DNA of 64,000 nt, taken from Chryseobacterium aquaeductus. Lineage in GTDB: Bacteria; Bacteroidota; Bacteroidia; Flavobacteriales; Weeksellaceae. Positions 19,256-28,142 of this stretch are shown here, piece by piece. The stretch is taken from the NCBI RefSeq assembly GCF_905175375.1, contig NZ_CAJIMS010000001.1:1178001-1242000 (forward strand). Direction: 5' to 3'. Both the position numbers and the translations under genes were made by a program. The notes under the pieces are model-generated. The model saw only the letters and a list, made by a program, of their open reading frames with translations. It did not search any database and was not told the DNA's origin. How positions within the stretch are numbered: the stretch's first letter is position 1; every line of letters starts with the position of its first letter.

Positions 19256-20088
19256 TCAACAGCTCACCTTTGATATCTATTTGCATTCCCACTTACAATG
19301 GGGAACAATACCTTCAGGAAGCATTAGATTCTATAGCTATACAAACCTACAGAAATATTGAGGTTATTATATCGGATGACGCTTCTACGGATTGTACGAT
19401 GGAAATCTGCAGATCTTTTAAGGAGAATTCTGAATTCCCTGTACATATTTACGCTCACCGGCCTGCAGGTATTGGTGCTAATTGGAATCATTGCATTAAA
19501 AAAGCGAAAGGTGAATATATCAAGTTTCTATTTCAGGATGACGTCTTAACAAACGATTGTCTTGAAGAATTTTTAAAAAACGTCAATTATGATAATACTG
19601 TATTTAACATTGTAATCTGTAAAAGATTGATTTTAGATGATGGGTCTCCTTACAGTTTAAAATGGAAGGAGGCAAATTCAGATCTTCAATCGGGGTTGGC
19701 TCTTGACAAAGAAGGAAATAATATAATTACCTCTGCATTTTTTAAAACCCCTGCTTTTTATGAAAGAGCTACCAATATTTTAGGGGAACCTACGGCTTGT
19801 TTTTACAACTCCTCAATTTTTGAAAAAGTAGGTCTTTTTAACGAAAAAATGAAACAGATTCTTGACCTTGAGTTTTTACACAGATGCCTTAAAACAGAAA
19901 AAATTCTTGTTATAAAAAGTACACTGGTTCATTTCAGAGTTCATACCCAGCAGACAACTTTTAATAATACATCGGTCTCAGAAAATGAAAGAGAAAAGTA
20001 TATTAAAAAAATACCCTTACAATATTTCTTTTTCTTACCTTGGAAAAGAATTATAAAGAATAAACTTAAAACAATACTCAAGAAGTGA
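19252..20088 (+). CDS. GT2 family glycosyltransferase
   Basis: Residues 9-60 show ISICIPTYNGEQYLQEALDS and VIISDDASTD, and FLFQDDVL supplies the DxD-like metal site. A FEKVGLFNEKM segment and basic C-terminus complete the 278-residue GT-A enzyme. The ATG overlaps the stop of the upstream remnant, and the TGA overlaps the GTG of the next gene, so the three frames are tightly coupled. Acceptor and donor are unknown. Confidence 0.9.
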   Translation: MINSSPLISICIPTYNGEQYLQEALDSIAIQTYRNIEVIISDDASTDCTMEICRSFKENSEFPVHIYAHRPAGIGANWNHCIKKAKGEYIKFLFQDDVLTNDCLEEFLKNVNYDNTVFNIVICKRLILDDGSPYSLKWKEANSDLQSGLALDKEGNNIITSAFFKTPAFYERATNILGEPTACFYNSSIFEKVGLFNEKMKQILDLEFLHRCLKTEKILVIKSTLVHFRVHTQQTTFNNTSVSENEREKYIKKIPLQYFFFLPWKRIIKNKLKTILKK

Positions 20089-20987
20089 TTTCGATCATTA
20101 TTTCAAGCTACCAGCCCCATCTTCTTTCGGATTTGGAAAAAAACATCACAGAAACTTGTGATGTACTTTATGAAATTATTCCTGTGCAAAATCCCAATTT
20201 ATATAGCATCACTGAAGCTTATAATATCGGAATGTCAAAAGCTCGGTATGACATCTTTCTCTTTATTCATGAAGACATTCTTTTTCACACTAAAAATTGG
20301 GGGTCAAAGCTCATTGGTCACCTAAGTGACAAAAATACAGGAGTTATTGGCATTGCTGGCTCGTCTTATGTTCCCAAAGCTCCTTGTGGTTGGCACGTCT
20401 CAGACAACAAATATAATCATGTAAACTACATCCAAAATGATAAGTCTAGGGACAATGGTATTTTTCGATCTACATTCTCCAAAGACATTACAAAGGCGGA
20501 AGTATTTGCGATAGATGGTGTTTTTATGGCTTTGCAAAGTAAAGTTGCCAGATCTGCATTATTCAATGAAAACATAAAAGGGTTTCACGGCTACGATCTG
20601 GAATTCTCTTTAAGGATCGCAAAAGATCATCAAAACTATATTATTAATGACATTTTAGTAGAGCATTTTTCGAGAGGTTATACCGACAAAGTGTGGTTTA
20701 CAAATAATATTCAAATAAGAAATTCAACTAAGAAACAACGATATCAAAATGGCACAAATTCTGTGCTTGAGACCAATACCTTTTCTGAGTTTTTTACAAA
20801 TTACATGAAGTATTTTGGGATTTCTATACAGACAATATGTAAAACCTTCAAATTTTATCCTTTGATGTCATTAAAAATTTCTCAACACATACTGATAGCA
20901 AAACTTGTCTTTTATCATATTAAATATAAAAAAAACTATCAAGAAAAATATAAAATCAGTGAGCAATCTCGCCATGGGAATCAATAG
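20085..20987 (+). CDS. Glycosyltransferase, GT2-like
   Basis: A 300-residue protein with a GTG start overlapping the previous stop. The ISIIISSYQPH strand, YNIGMSKARYDIFLFIHEDI (taking the place of the DxD region) and AIDGVFMALQSKV with FNENIKGFHGYDLEFSLR place it with GT-A enzymes of the 'glycosyltransferase like family' group, with HxD/HED in place of DxD. The C-terminal 60 residues are basic and hydrophobic. The fragment at 19073 is a relative of its N-terminus. Confidence 0.78.
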   Translation: MISIIISSYQPHLLSDLEKNITETCDVLYEIIPVQNPNLYSITEAYNIGMSKARYDIFLFIHEDILFHTKNWGSKLIGHLSDKNTGVIGIAGSSYVPKAPCGWHVSDNKYNHVNYIQNDKSRDNGIFRSTFSKDITKAEVFAIDGVFMALQSKVARSALFNENIKGFHGYDLEFSLRIAKDHQNYIINDILVEHFSRGYTDKVWFTNNIQIRNSTKKQRYQNGTNSVLETNTFSEFFTNYMKYFGISIQTICKTFKFYPLMSLKISQHILIAKLVFYHIKYKKNYQEKYKISEQSRHGNQ

Positions 20988-21002
20988 GAAATTTATAAAA
21001 TA

Positions 21003-21686
21003 ATGATTATAGGTAACGGACTTATCGCAAAATCTCTGCACCCAATCGATTCGGAAGACATTTTGTTTTTTGCATCTGGCGTTTCTAATTCACTAGAGAC
21101 AAGAGATTCAGAATTTGAGAGGGAACACTCTCTCCTAAAAAGTACTATTGAAAACAACCGAGAGAAAACATTTGTTTATTTCTCGACATGCAGTATTTAC
21201 GATTCTTCAAAAAATAACAGCCAGTATGTTCTACACAAACTAAAAATGGAACAGATCATCGCAGACTCTTGTAATCAATATTATATCTTAAGAATCAGCA
21301 ATGCCGTAGGAAAAGGAGGAAATCCTAATCTGCTTGTAAATTATCTTGTAAGTGCAATTCAGAACGAAACAAAAATTACTGTACATACCAAAGCTACAAG
21401 AAATCTGATTGATGTAAACGATGTAAGTGCAATCACTCAAGACATTATTACAAATTTCAATATTAATCAAATAATCAATCTCGCCTATATGCAGAATTTT
21501 TCAATCATAGAAATAACCGAGACTATTTCTGATGTGCTACAGAAAAAACCTCTATTGCTACTCCAGAATGAAGGCTCAGGATATGAGATAGAAGTATCTA
21601 AAATTGAAAGTTATTTTAAAATAAATAACCTGAATGACAAAGAACAGTATCTCAGAAATTTAATCTCAAAATATTACCAAAAATAA
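21003..21686 (+). CDS. Short NAD(P)-dependent epimerase/dehydratase-like protein
   Basis: At 227 residues it is shorter than usual sugar epimerases (about 300). It opens with the shortened Rossmann start IIGNGLIAKSL, has YFSTCSIYD followed by YVLHK (matching Ser/Thr plus Tyr-x3-Lys of SDR enzymes), and NAVGKGGNPNLL and NLIDVNDVSAI, which resemble the substrate-binding end of extended SDRs. It may act as a reductase or epimerase on a nucleotide sugar. The substrate is unknown. It sits 4 bases before the next glycosyltransferase. Confidence 0.75.
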   Translation: MIIGNGLIAKSLHPIDSEDILFFASGVSNSLETRDSEFEREHSLLKSTIENNREKTFVYFSTCSIYDSSKNNSQYVLHKLKMEQIIADSCNQYYILRISNAVGKGGNPNLLVNYLVSAIQNETKITVHTKATRNLIDVNDVSAITQDIITNFNINQIINLAYMQNFSIIEITETISDVLQKKPLLLLQNEGSGYEIEVSKIESYFKINNLNDKEQYLRNLISKYYQK

Positions 21687-21689
21687 GAT

Positions 21690-22610
21690 ATGCCGAAAAC
21701 CACCGTCATTATCGTCACTTACAATGCCATGAAATGGGCAGAACGATGTTTCAACAGTTTGAGACAATCTTCTGCTCCGCTTGATTGTATAGTAATTGAT
21801 AATGGATCTACAGACGGTAGTCAGGAATTTATTAAAAACAAGTTTCCTGAAGTTGATTTTATTCAGTCTGATGAAAATCTCGGTTTTGGAAAAGCTAACA
21901 ATATCGGTATTGAAAAAGCTTATAAAAATGGGGCCGACTTCTTTTATCTGATGAATCAGGATGCCTGGCTTTACACCGATAGCATTGTGAAATTACTTGA
22001 TGTTTATAAAAATCATCCTTCCAAAAATGAGATTGGAATTATCAGCCCGATGCATCTGGACGGTTCAGAAAAATATCTGGATATTTTTCTCGATAAATAT
22101 ATTGCCAACAATTTTGAAAAAACTAGGTTAATTTCTGATTTTTATCTGCAAAATGTGAAACCTTTTTATGAGATCAGTTTTATCAATGCAGCTCATTGGC
22201 TGATTCCCAAAGCTACGATCGAAACCGTAGGAGGCTTTAACCCTTACTTTTTCCATTACGGCGAGGATGTTGAATATGTAAACCGAGTACAGTTTCATCA
22301 GAAAAAAGTACTGCTTGTCCCGGAAAGTAAAGTTGTACATGACGGCAAGCAGGTTTTAGCAAAAGTAGATTCTTCAAAATATCCGGATCTGGGTATAGAG
22401 ACCAAAATGATGAATCCCAATCTCCCTAATGCCATACTTCTTGAGAAAAAATCTCTCAAACAAAGCATGCTCAAAAATATGTTTACCGGAAACCGCAACA
22501 GCTACAAAACACTTCAGGAAAAATACCGCAAGATTCTGAAAGACGAAAAAATATTGACTAACTTTAGAAACAAAGTGAAAGAAGTTGGATTAACCTTTCT
22601 GAATGTGTAA
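21690..22610 (+). CDS. GT2 family glycosyltransferase, rhamnosyltransferase-like
   Basis: The 306-residue protein has TTVIIVTYNAMKWAERCF, VIDNGSTDGS and NLGFGKANNIGI. LMNQDAWL occupies the DxD position, and FFHYGEDVEYVNR is the late catalytic region typical of WbbL-type rhamnosyltransferases. That group often uses dTDP-rhamnose, which would fit rfbA and rfbB if rfbC and rfbD lie elsewhere. The assignment to rhamnose is inference only. Confidence 0.88.
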   Translation: MPKTTVIIVTYNAMKWAERCFNSLRQSSAPLDCIVIDNGSTDGSQEFIKNKFPEVDFIQSDENLGFGKANNIGIEKAYKNGADFFYLMNQDAWLYTDSIVKLLDVYKNHPSKNEIGIISPMHLDGSEKYLDIFLDKYIANNFEKTRLISDFYLQNVKPFYEISFINAAHWLIPKATIETVGGFNPYFFHYGEDVEYVNRVQFHQKKVLLVPESKVVHDGKQVLAKVDSSKYPDLGIETKMMNPNLPNAILLEKKSLKQSMLKNMFTGNRNSYKTLQEKYRKILKDEKILTNFRNKVKEVGLTFLNV

Positions 22611-22645
22611 ATTTGAACTTTAATTCCCCTCAATAAAATACAAAT

Positions 22646-23401
22646 ATGAATTTTCTTAAAAAATTCCTGAGAAAAATAAAATTAAACAGTCACGCTGGTA
22701 CTCGCTATCAATGTCCTTTTTGTGGTTACCAGTCGAAAGATCTGGAAATTGTAGGTCACGACCTTCAGATACTGAAACAGAAACACGTTATTGGTGGAGG
22801 AAGAAGAGCAGCAGGATGCTACAAATGCCATTCGCGTGACCGAGAAAGATTGCTCTATGCTTTTCTTATCGAAGATCTGAAACTTCCATCAGATAAAAAT
22901 ATCAGCATTTTACATATCGCTCCCGAACCAAAACTCTCGAAACTTTTACTGAAACAGAATTTTAAAGAATATATATGTGGAGACCTTTTTACCAAGGGTT
23001 ATGATTATCCGGCACACGTTCAGAATATGAATGTTCTGAACCTTCCTTTTGAAGATAATCACTTTGATTTATTTCTTTGCAACCATGTTTTAGAACATAT
23101 TCCAGAAGACATCAAGGCAATGAAAGAAATTTTCAGAGTGTTGAAACCGGGCGGCAATGCGCTTCTTCAAGTTCCAATTTCTAAAAATTCTGCTGAGACG
23201 GTTGAAGATTTCACGATTGAGGATCAGAAAAAAAGAGAAGAACTTTTCGGACAGTTTGATCATTGCAGGATCTACGGACAAGATTATACAAAGCGTCTTG
23301 AAAGTGTTGGCTTTAAAGTTCACAGAATCAACATCTCAGATAAATATCCTTCATTCGGAGTAAATCCTGAGGAAGATTTGTTTTTTTGTGAAAAGCCTTA
23401 A
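22646..23401 (+). CDS. SAM-dependent methyltransferase with N-terminal zinc-ribbon-like cysteines
   Basis: Two CxxC pairs (Cys23/26 and Cys58/61) frame a possible zinc site ahead of a class I methyltransferase domain. The domain has ILHIAPEPKLSKLL and FEDNHFDLFLCNHVLEH, and FRVLKPGGNALLQVP is the post-I strand. This zinc-site plus class I combination is seen in polysaccharide and peptidyl methyltransferases of Bacteroidetes. The gene (251 residues) lies 35 bases after the GT2 gene and 27 bases before asnB. Confidence 0.82.
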   Translation: MNFLKKFLRKIKLNSHAGTRYQCPFCGYQSKDLEIVGHDLQILKQKHVIGGGRRAAGCYKCHSRDRERLLYAFLIEDLKLPSDKNISILHIAPEPKLSKLLLKQNFKEYICGDLFTKGYDYPAHVQNMNVLNLPFEDNHFDLFLCNHVLEHIPEDIKAMKEIFRVLKPGGNALLQVPISKNSAETVEDFTIEDQKKREELFGQFDHCRIYGQDYTKRLESVGFKVHRINISDKYPSFGVNPEEDLFFCEKP

Positions 23402-23428
23402 CCACAAACCTTTATCCAAAGATAATCT

Positions 23429-25216
23429 ATGTGCGGAATAGCAGGAATCATCAGTAAAAACGCCCGAAACTATGGCCATGAGCTGCAGAATATGACCAAT
23501 GCCATTGCGCATCGCGGTCCAGATTCCGCTCATCATGAGTTTTACGAAAACGCAGCTTTGGGACATCGTCGTCTTTCCATTATTGATCTTTCGGAAAACG
23601 GAAGGCAGCCCATGTATTCGAACACAAAAAATGAATGCATTGTTCTGAATGGTGAAATCTATGGCTACCAGTCCATCAAAAAGCAACATACGGAATATCC
23701 TTACCGTGGAGGTTCTGATACAGAAGTCATTCTGGCAATGTATCAGGGCAAAAAAGAAAAACTTATTCATGATCTTCCGGGAATGTTTGCCTTCGCCATC
23801 TGGGACGAAAAACAACAACAACTTTTCTGTGCCAGAGACCGTTTTGGCGAGAAACCATTTTACTATACCACTGGAAAACATGGTGAATTTATTTTTGCCA
23901 GCGAAATCAAAGCAATTCTGGCAAGCAGACTTGCCAACACAGAAATCAATCAAGATGCGCTTTCTCATTACATGCAATACGGTTATGTAAGCACCTATCA
24001 GAGTATTTATAAACATATCCATGCCTTACCTCCCGCCCATCAGCTGATCTGGAAAGAGGGTAAAATCGAAGTTTCAAGATATTACAGTCTTCCAAAGAAA
24101 GACAGGGAAATCAGTTTTTCTGACGCAAAAGAGGAGTTTGCTTTTCTTCTGAAAAATGCAGTGGAAAAGCAATTGATTGCCGATGTGGAAGTCGGAAGTT
24201 TTCTGAGCGGCGGTTTAGATTCTTCTTCGATTATTGCCATGGTTAATGAATTTTTACCCAATCAGACCACCATCAGTTTTGGATATGACCACCAAGACAG
24301 CGAACTAAAATATGCGCGTGAAATTGCTGAAAAGTACAATACAAAACATGTAGAAATACATGAAAAGAAAAAAGATCTGGTTTCTGGTATTTTGAAAGTC
24401 AATCATTTTTTGGATGAACCTTTTGCTGACCGCTCATGTCTTCCACACTTCGAGATCTGTAAGGCGGCAAGAAAAAATCTTACGGTAGTACTATCAGGAG
24501 ATGTGGGTGACGAACTCTTCGGTGGCTACAGCTTTTATAGGGTTGAAAATGAGCTTAAAAAACATTTCAGTTATCAGAATATTATAGCGAGGTTTGGATT
24601 GAAATTGTATCAGAGTCTAAAACAGACCTCTTTTATTTCACAGATAAATGTACAATACAGTTCAATCTTAGATTTTCATCAAAATGAAGTGCGAAATTTC
24701 TTTAATGAAAATGAAAGGAGACAACTGGGCATTCATGAAAACTACTCTCAGCCTTATAGCTTTACCGCCGATAAAAACTCACTGAACGATATTATGCGCA
24801 CAGACCTAGAGAAATTTGTCCCTGGTAATATGCTCGTAAAATCTGACAGAATGGCTATGGCAAATTCTCTGGAAGTGCGTACACCTTTTTTGGATGTTGA
24901 TTTTGCAGAATTCTGTATTCAGCTTCCTGATCAACTTAAAATAAATTCAGAACAAGATAAAATAATCCTCAGAGAATCAATGAATTCTTACTGGACAGAG
25001 AGCATCAGAAAGCGACGTAAACAGGGCTTCGGGTTAGACATTGAAAATTGGTTTGCAGAAGAAAGTCTGATAAGATTTTCTGATAGTATGCTGAAAAACA
25101 AAAACCATCAGGTTTTTGATCACATTGATTTTAAGTCTACACAAAAGTTTTTAGACAAAGGACAAAAACACTGGAATCTCCTGCAATTGGCTTTGTGGGC
25201 CGAAAAAATAAAGTAA
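23429..25216 (+). CDS. asnB: Asparagine synthase (glutamine-hydrolysing)-type amidotransferase
   Basis: Class II glutamine amidotransferase plus synthetase of 595 residues. Cys2 of MCGIAG is the glutaminase nucleophile. RHRGPD-like AHRGPDSAHH, GHRRLSIIDLSENGRQPM and the C-terminal ATP-pyrophosphatase motif SGGLDSS (260-266) are all present, as is SGDVGDELFGGY. In polysaccharide loci AsnB homologues may amidate uronic acids or amino-acid decorations rather than make asparagine. Here UDP-glucuronate is predicted from ugd, so glycan amidation is possible. Both readings remain open. Confidence 0.93.
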   Translation: MCGIAGIISKNARNYGHELQNMTNAIAHRGPDSAHHEFYENAALGHRRLSIIDLSENGRQPMYSNTKNECIVLNGEIYGYQSIKKQHTEYPYRGGSDTEVILAMYQGKKEKLIHDLPGMFAFAIWDEKQQQLFCARDRFGEKPFYYTTGKHGEFIFASEIKAILASRLANTEINQDALSHYMQYGYVSTYQSIYKHIHALPPAHQLIWKEGKIEVSRYYSLPKKDREISFSDAKEEFAFLLKNAVEKQLIADVEVGSFLSGGLDSSSIIAMVNEFLPNQTTISFGYDHQDSELKYAREIAEKYNTKHVEIHEKKKDLVSGILKVNHFLDEPFADRSCLPHFEICKAARKNLTVVLSGDVGDELFGGYSFYRVENELKKHFSYQNIIARFGLKLYQSLKQTSFISQINVQYSSILDFHQNEVRNFFNENERRQLGIHENYSQPYSFTADKNSLNDIMRTDLEKFVPGNMLVKSDRMAMANSLEVRTPFLDVDFAEFCIQLPDQLKINSEQDKIILRESMNSYWTESIRKRRKQGFGLDIENWFAEESLIRFSDSMLKNKNHQVFDHIDFKSTQKFLDKGQKHWNLLQLALWAEKIK

Positions 25217-26121
25217 TGGGCATCAAGAAAAAACTTTCTTCCAATTTCTATTATCTCCAGTGGCTTTGGCAAACTAGAGAAGAACGTTCAGGTTTTCCAA
25301 AATATAAAATTCTGAGTATTGATAAAACGATAGATAAAATTGTACGGGAAAAGATTTCCGTAAGCCGTTTTGGTGATGGTGAATTCAGACTTCTCTTTCC
25401 TGAATATGTTTTAGAATTTCAGGAAAACAGCGCATTAATAAGAGAGAAACTTAAAGATGTTTTAAATTCTGATCTGCATAATCACATTGTATGTCTTCCA
25501 GAACCACTTTCGTCGGTTTCAAAACTTGATATGATGACGAAATATTGGTGGAAAAAATTTATTAACAACTATGGCAAAAGAATAGTTCCTTTTTTGAATG
25601 AAGACAAAATTTACGGAAACTCATTCGTCACAAGATTTTATCTTGGATACGAGAACAAATCTGTAAAAAGAAACCAAATTATCGTAAATTCTTTAAAGAA
25701 GATTTGGGACGACAAAGATCTTTTACTCATCGAGGGCAGATTTTCCAGACTTGGTGTTGGTAATGACTTGTTTGGAAACGCAAAATCGGTTCAGAGAATA
25801 TTATCTCCCGAAAAAAATGCATTCAGATGTTATGATGCAATATTTGAATCAGCAAAAATTCACGGTAAACAAAAAATTATTCTTATCGCACTTGGCCCTA
25901 CAGCGACAATTCTTGCTTATGATTTGGCGAAGATAAATTATTGGGCAATAGATATCGGACATATTGATATTGAATATATGTGGTTTTTGCAAGGCGCCAC
26001 TCAAAAAATTGCCATCGAGGGTAGGCACGTTAATGAAGCGGAAAAACAGGAAACATTCCAGATTCCAGATGAATTTCTGGGGACTTATACTGGTAGCATC
26101 ATTTTAGAAATTACCAAATGA
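25216..26121 (+). CDS. GT-D fold glycosyltransferase (DUF1792 / SP_1767 family)
   Basis: The 301-residue protein contains ISVSRFGDGEFRLLF, the DUF1792 hallmark, followed by LLIEGRFSRLGVGNDLFGNA and IILIALGPTATILAYDLA. The family contains GT-D fold transferases first found in streptococcal adhesin glycosylation. The ATG at 25216 overlaps the asnB stop (TAATG). A longer frame from 25195 exists but would overlap asnB by 22 bases, so 25216 is preferred. The late stretch YWAIDIGHIDIEYMWFL is also family-typical. Confidence 0.85.
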   Translation: MGIKKKLSSNFYYLQWLWQTREERSGFPKYKILSIDKTIDKIVREKISVSRFGDGEFRLLFPEYVLEFQENSALIREKLKDVLNSDLHNHIVCLPEPLSSVSKLDMMTKYWWKKFINNYGKRIVPFLNEDKIYGNSFVTRFYLGYENKSVKRNQIIVNSLKKIWDDKDLLLIEGRFSRLGVGNDLFGNAKSVQRILSPEKNAFRCYDAIFESAKIHGKQKIILIALGPTATILAYDLAKINYWAIDIGHIDIEYMWFLQGATQKIAIEGRHVNEAEKQETFQIPDEFLGTYTGSIILEITK

Positions 26122-27071
26122 GTTTGAATATATCAGTCATAATCCCAGTTTATAACGCTTCTCAGTTTCTGAGGAAAGCGGTTGACTCTGCTCTGCAGTT
26201 TGAGGAAGTAAAAGAGATCGTCTTGGTAGAAGATAAGTCTACTGATAATTCATTAATTATTTGTCAGGAATTAATAAAAGAAAACACTAAAATAAAGCTG
26301 TATCAGCATTCTGACAGAGAAAATCATGGTGCCGGAGCGACTAGAAATCTTGGTCTTGAAAAAGCTGATTCAGAATACATCGCCTTTTTAGATGCAGATG
26401 ATTATTATCTTTCTAATCGTTTCGATGGTGAAAAAACAATTTTCAATGATCCTAAAATCGAAGGTGTTTTTGGTGCATTGGGAACTGAATTTATCACAGA
26501 AAAAGGTCGAGAAGAATATCAGGATAAGTTTAAAAACACAACATTAACTACGGTTAATTTTCCGGCGGCTGGTGAAGATGTTTTTAAGGGTCTATTGGGA
26601 TTGACAACTCAGGTTTTCGGTTCTTTTTTTCACCTGAATACTTTAACGGTAAAAAAATCTTCGATCGAAAAAAACAACCTTAGATTTAACAAAGATTTAC
26701 GTGTTCATCAAGATTCTGATTTTATTATTAAATTAGCATATCACTGTTATCTAAAATCTGGAATTATAGAACAAGCGATTGCAGTAAGAGGTGTACACGA
26801 TGACAATAGAATTACAAAAATAAAAGCTTATTCAGGTAAATTTTATCATAATAATCTTTTACTTCAAGCCTCTCTTTACCAATGGAGCAGATCTGCAAAA
26901 CTAAATTCTTTATACTCAAAAAAGATAAAACTAGATTATTTAAGCTTTAAAATAGCCAATCAAAAAGGTCTGAAAAAATGGGTTAATTTTTTTACAACCT
27001 GTTTTGTGAATCCTGAATTTATTAAAACGAAGTATCGTTTTCACGCCTTAAATAATAACCATGATTCGTAA
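26118..27071 (+). CDS. GT2 family glycosyltransferase, copy A of a related pair
   Basis: A 317-residue GT-A enzyme with ISVIIPVYNASQFLRKAVDS, IVLVEDKSTDNSL and FLDADDYYLSNRFDGE (DxD). It shares long stretches with the gene at 28958, for example SALQFEEV, ENHGAGA and RNLGLEK/RNLAIEK. The two are diverged paralogues separated by two unrelated genes. The start overlaps the preceding stop by 4 bases. Confidence 0.92.
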   Translation: MSLNISVIIPVYNASQFLRKAVDSALQFEEVKEIVLVEDKSTDNSLIICQELIKENTKIKLYQHSDRENHGAGATRNLGLEKADSEYIAFLDADDYYLSNRFDGEKTIFNDPKIEGVFGALGTEFITEKGREEYQDKFKNTTLTTVNFPAAGEDVFKGLLGLTTQVFGSFFHLNTLTVKKSSIEKNNLRFNKDLRVHQDSDFIIKLAYHCYLKSGIIEQAIAVRGVHDDNRITKIKAYSGKFYHNNLLLQASLYQWSRSAKLNSLYSKKIKLDYLSFKIANQKGLKKWVNFFTTCFVNPEFIKTKYRFHALNNNHDS

Positions 27072-28137
27072 AAAAATAAATCAGATTATTGTACTTGTCA
27101 TAGATTTGTTGGCATTTGCTAAACTAAAATTATATCATCCACCGAGAAATGAAAAATCTTTGCTGGTGAATTTTGAAAATCCTCAGTTATACCACAGATT
27201 TTTTTACTTGATGTTAAAGTTTTATCAGCTATCTGGATACAACATTTATTATCCTATGAGTTTCTCAAAATTTAGAAACTTAAGAAATAAAGATCGTTAT
27301 TTGGGATTGATTTTGAGAGAAAAGAAATTTTTATCGATAAATAAAAATAACCTAACGCAAGATTTCATTGAAATTAATGATAAGATGTTCAGTCCTGATT
27401 ACTTTTTAAACTATTTTGAAAAAGGCAATCAAGAGAGCAAATGCTTTCACGTACCAATGAGTTTTCACCCTTTCATGTATAATCAACAAATTTGGGATAA
27501 TGCAGTTGATACGGAGAAAGAACGTTTGAACTCTATTTTCTGTTATGGAAATTTTGATTCCAAAGCGTATCTGGATATAAACAGAACAGAATTTAATGTA
27601 ATTTCGAGAACAGAGTTGTTGAAGTTTTTTGAGCAAAAAGAACAATTTGTATCTATTCACCACAAAGAGGATATTACTTCTGAAACGACAGACCAACTGA
27701 ATGAAAAATTCATCTTTGCCATCAAAGAAAACTATCCTGTTGCAATGGGCGACCTTAGAGAACTTTTATCTAACTTCAATTTTCATCTTTGCTGTCCTGG
27801 AGTTGTGATGCCTTTATGTCATAATATAATTGAAGCAATGTCTGTGGGAACAATCCCGCTTATAGAAAAAGAATACGCCGAAGTAATGTATCCCAATCTG
27901 CAACATAAAATCAACGCTATTATCTTTAAAGATTTACGAGATCTCAATAAAATTCTCTCAGAACAGCTTTTTGATTTTTCAGAAATGGAGATTTCTTACA
28001 TGAGAAAAAATGTCCTAGAATATTATGAGAATTTTCTCATGCCGGAAAGTGTTGTAAATCATCTTAACGAAAGTATTACGAACAAAAAACTAATATATCT
28101 ACAAGCAGAACATCGCAGCGTAAAATTTAAAAACTAA
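27061..28137 (+). CDS. Unknown protein with a glycosyltransferase-like C-terminus
   Basis: No family is recognised over most of the 358 residues. The N-terminus is hydrophobic (QIIVLVIDLLAFA) and the middle is rich in Tyr, Phe and Asn. Late in the protein CHNIIEAMSVGTIPLIEKEYAEVM resembles the donor-binding end of GT-B and exostosin-like transferases, and HxRxD-like or DxD motifs are absent. The gene overlaps the GT2 copy A by 11 bases and precedes an FkbM gene by 5 bases. A glycosyltransferase role is likely but unproven. Confidence 0.6.
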   Translation: MIRKKINQIIVLVIDLLAFAKLKLYHPPRNEKSLLVNFENPQLYHRFFYLMLKFYQLSGYNIYYPMSFSKFRNLRNKDRYLGLILREKKFLSINKNNLTQDFIEINDKMFSPDYFLNYFEKGNQESKCFHVPMSFHPFMYNQQIWDNAVDTEKERLNSIFCYGNFDSKAYLDINRTEFNVISRTELLKFFEQKEQFVSIHHKEDITSETTDQLNEKFIFAIKENYPVAMGDLRELLSNFNFHLCCPGVVMPLCHNIIEAMSVGTIPLIEKEYAEVMYPNLQHKINAIIFKDLRDLNKILSEQLFDFSEMEISYMRKNVLEYYENFLMPESVVNHLNESITNKKLIYLQAEHRSVKFKN

Positions 28138-28142
28138 AAATA

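Noticed and set aside
23351..24022. Minus-strand 223-codon frame opposite asnB
   Set aside because: It is antisense to the conserved amidotransferase domain and its product resembles no protein. The asnB frame explains the sequence.
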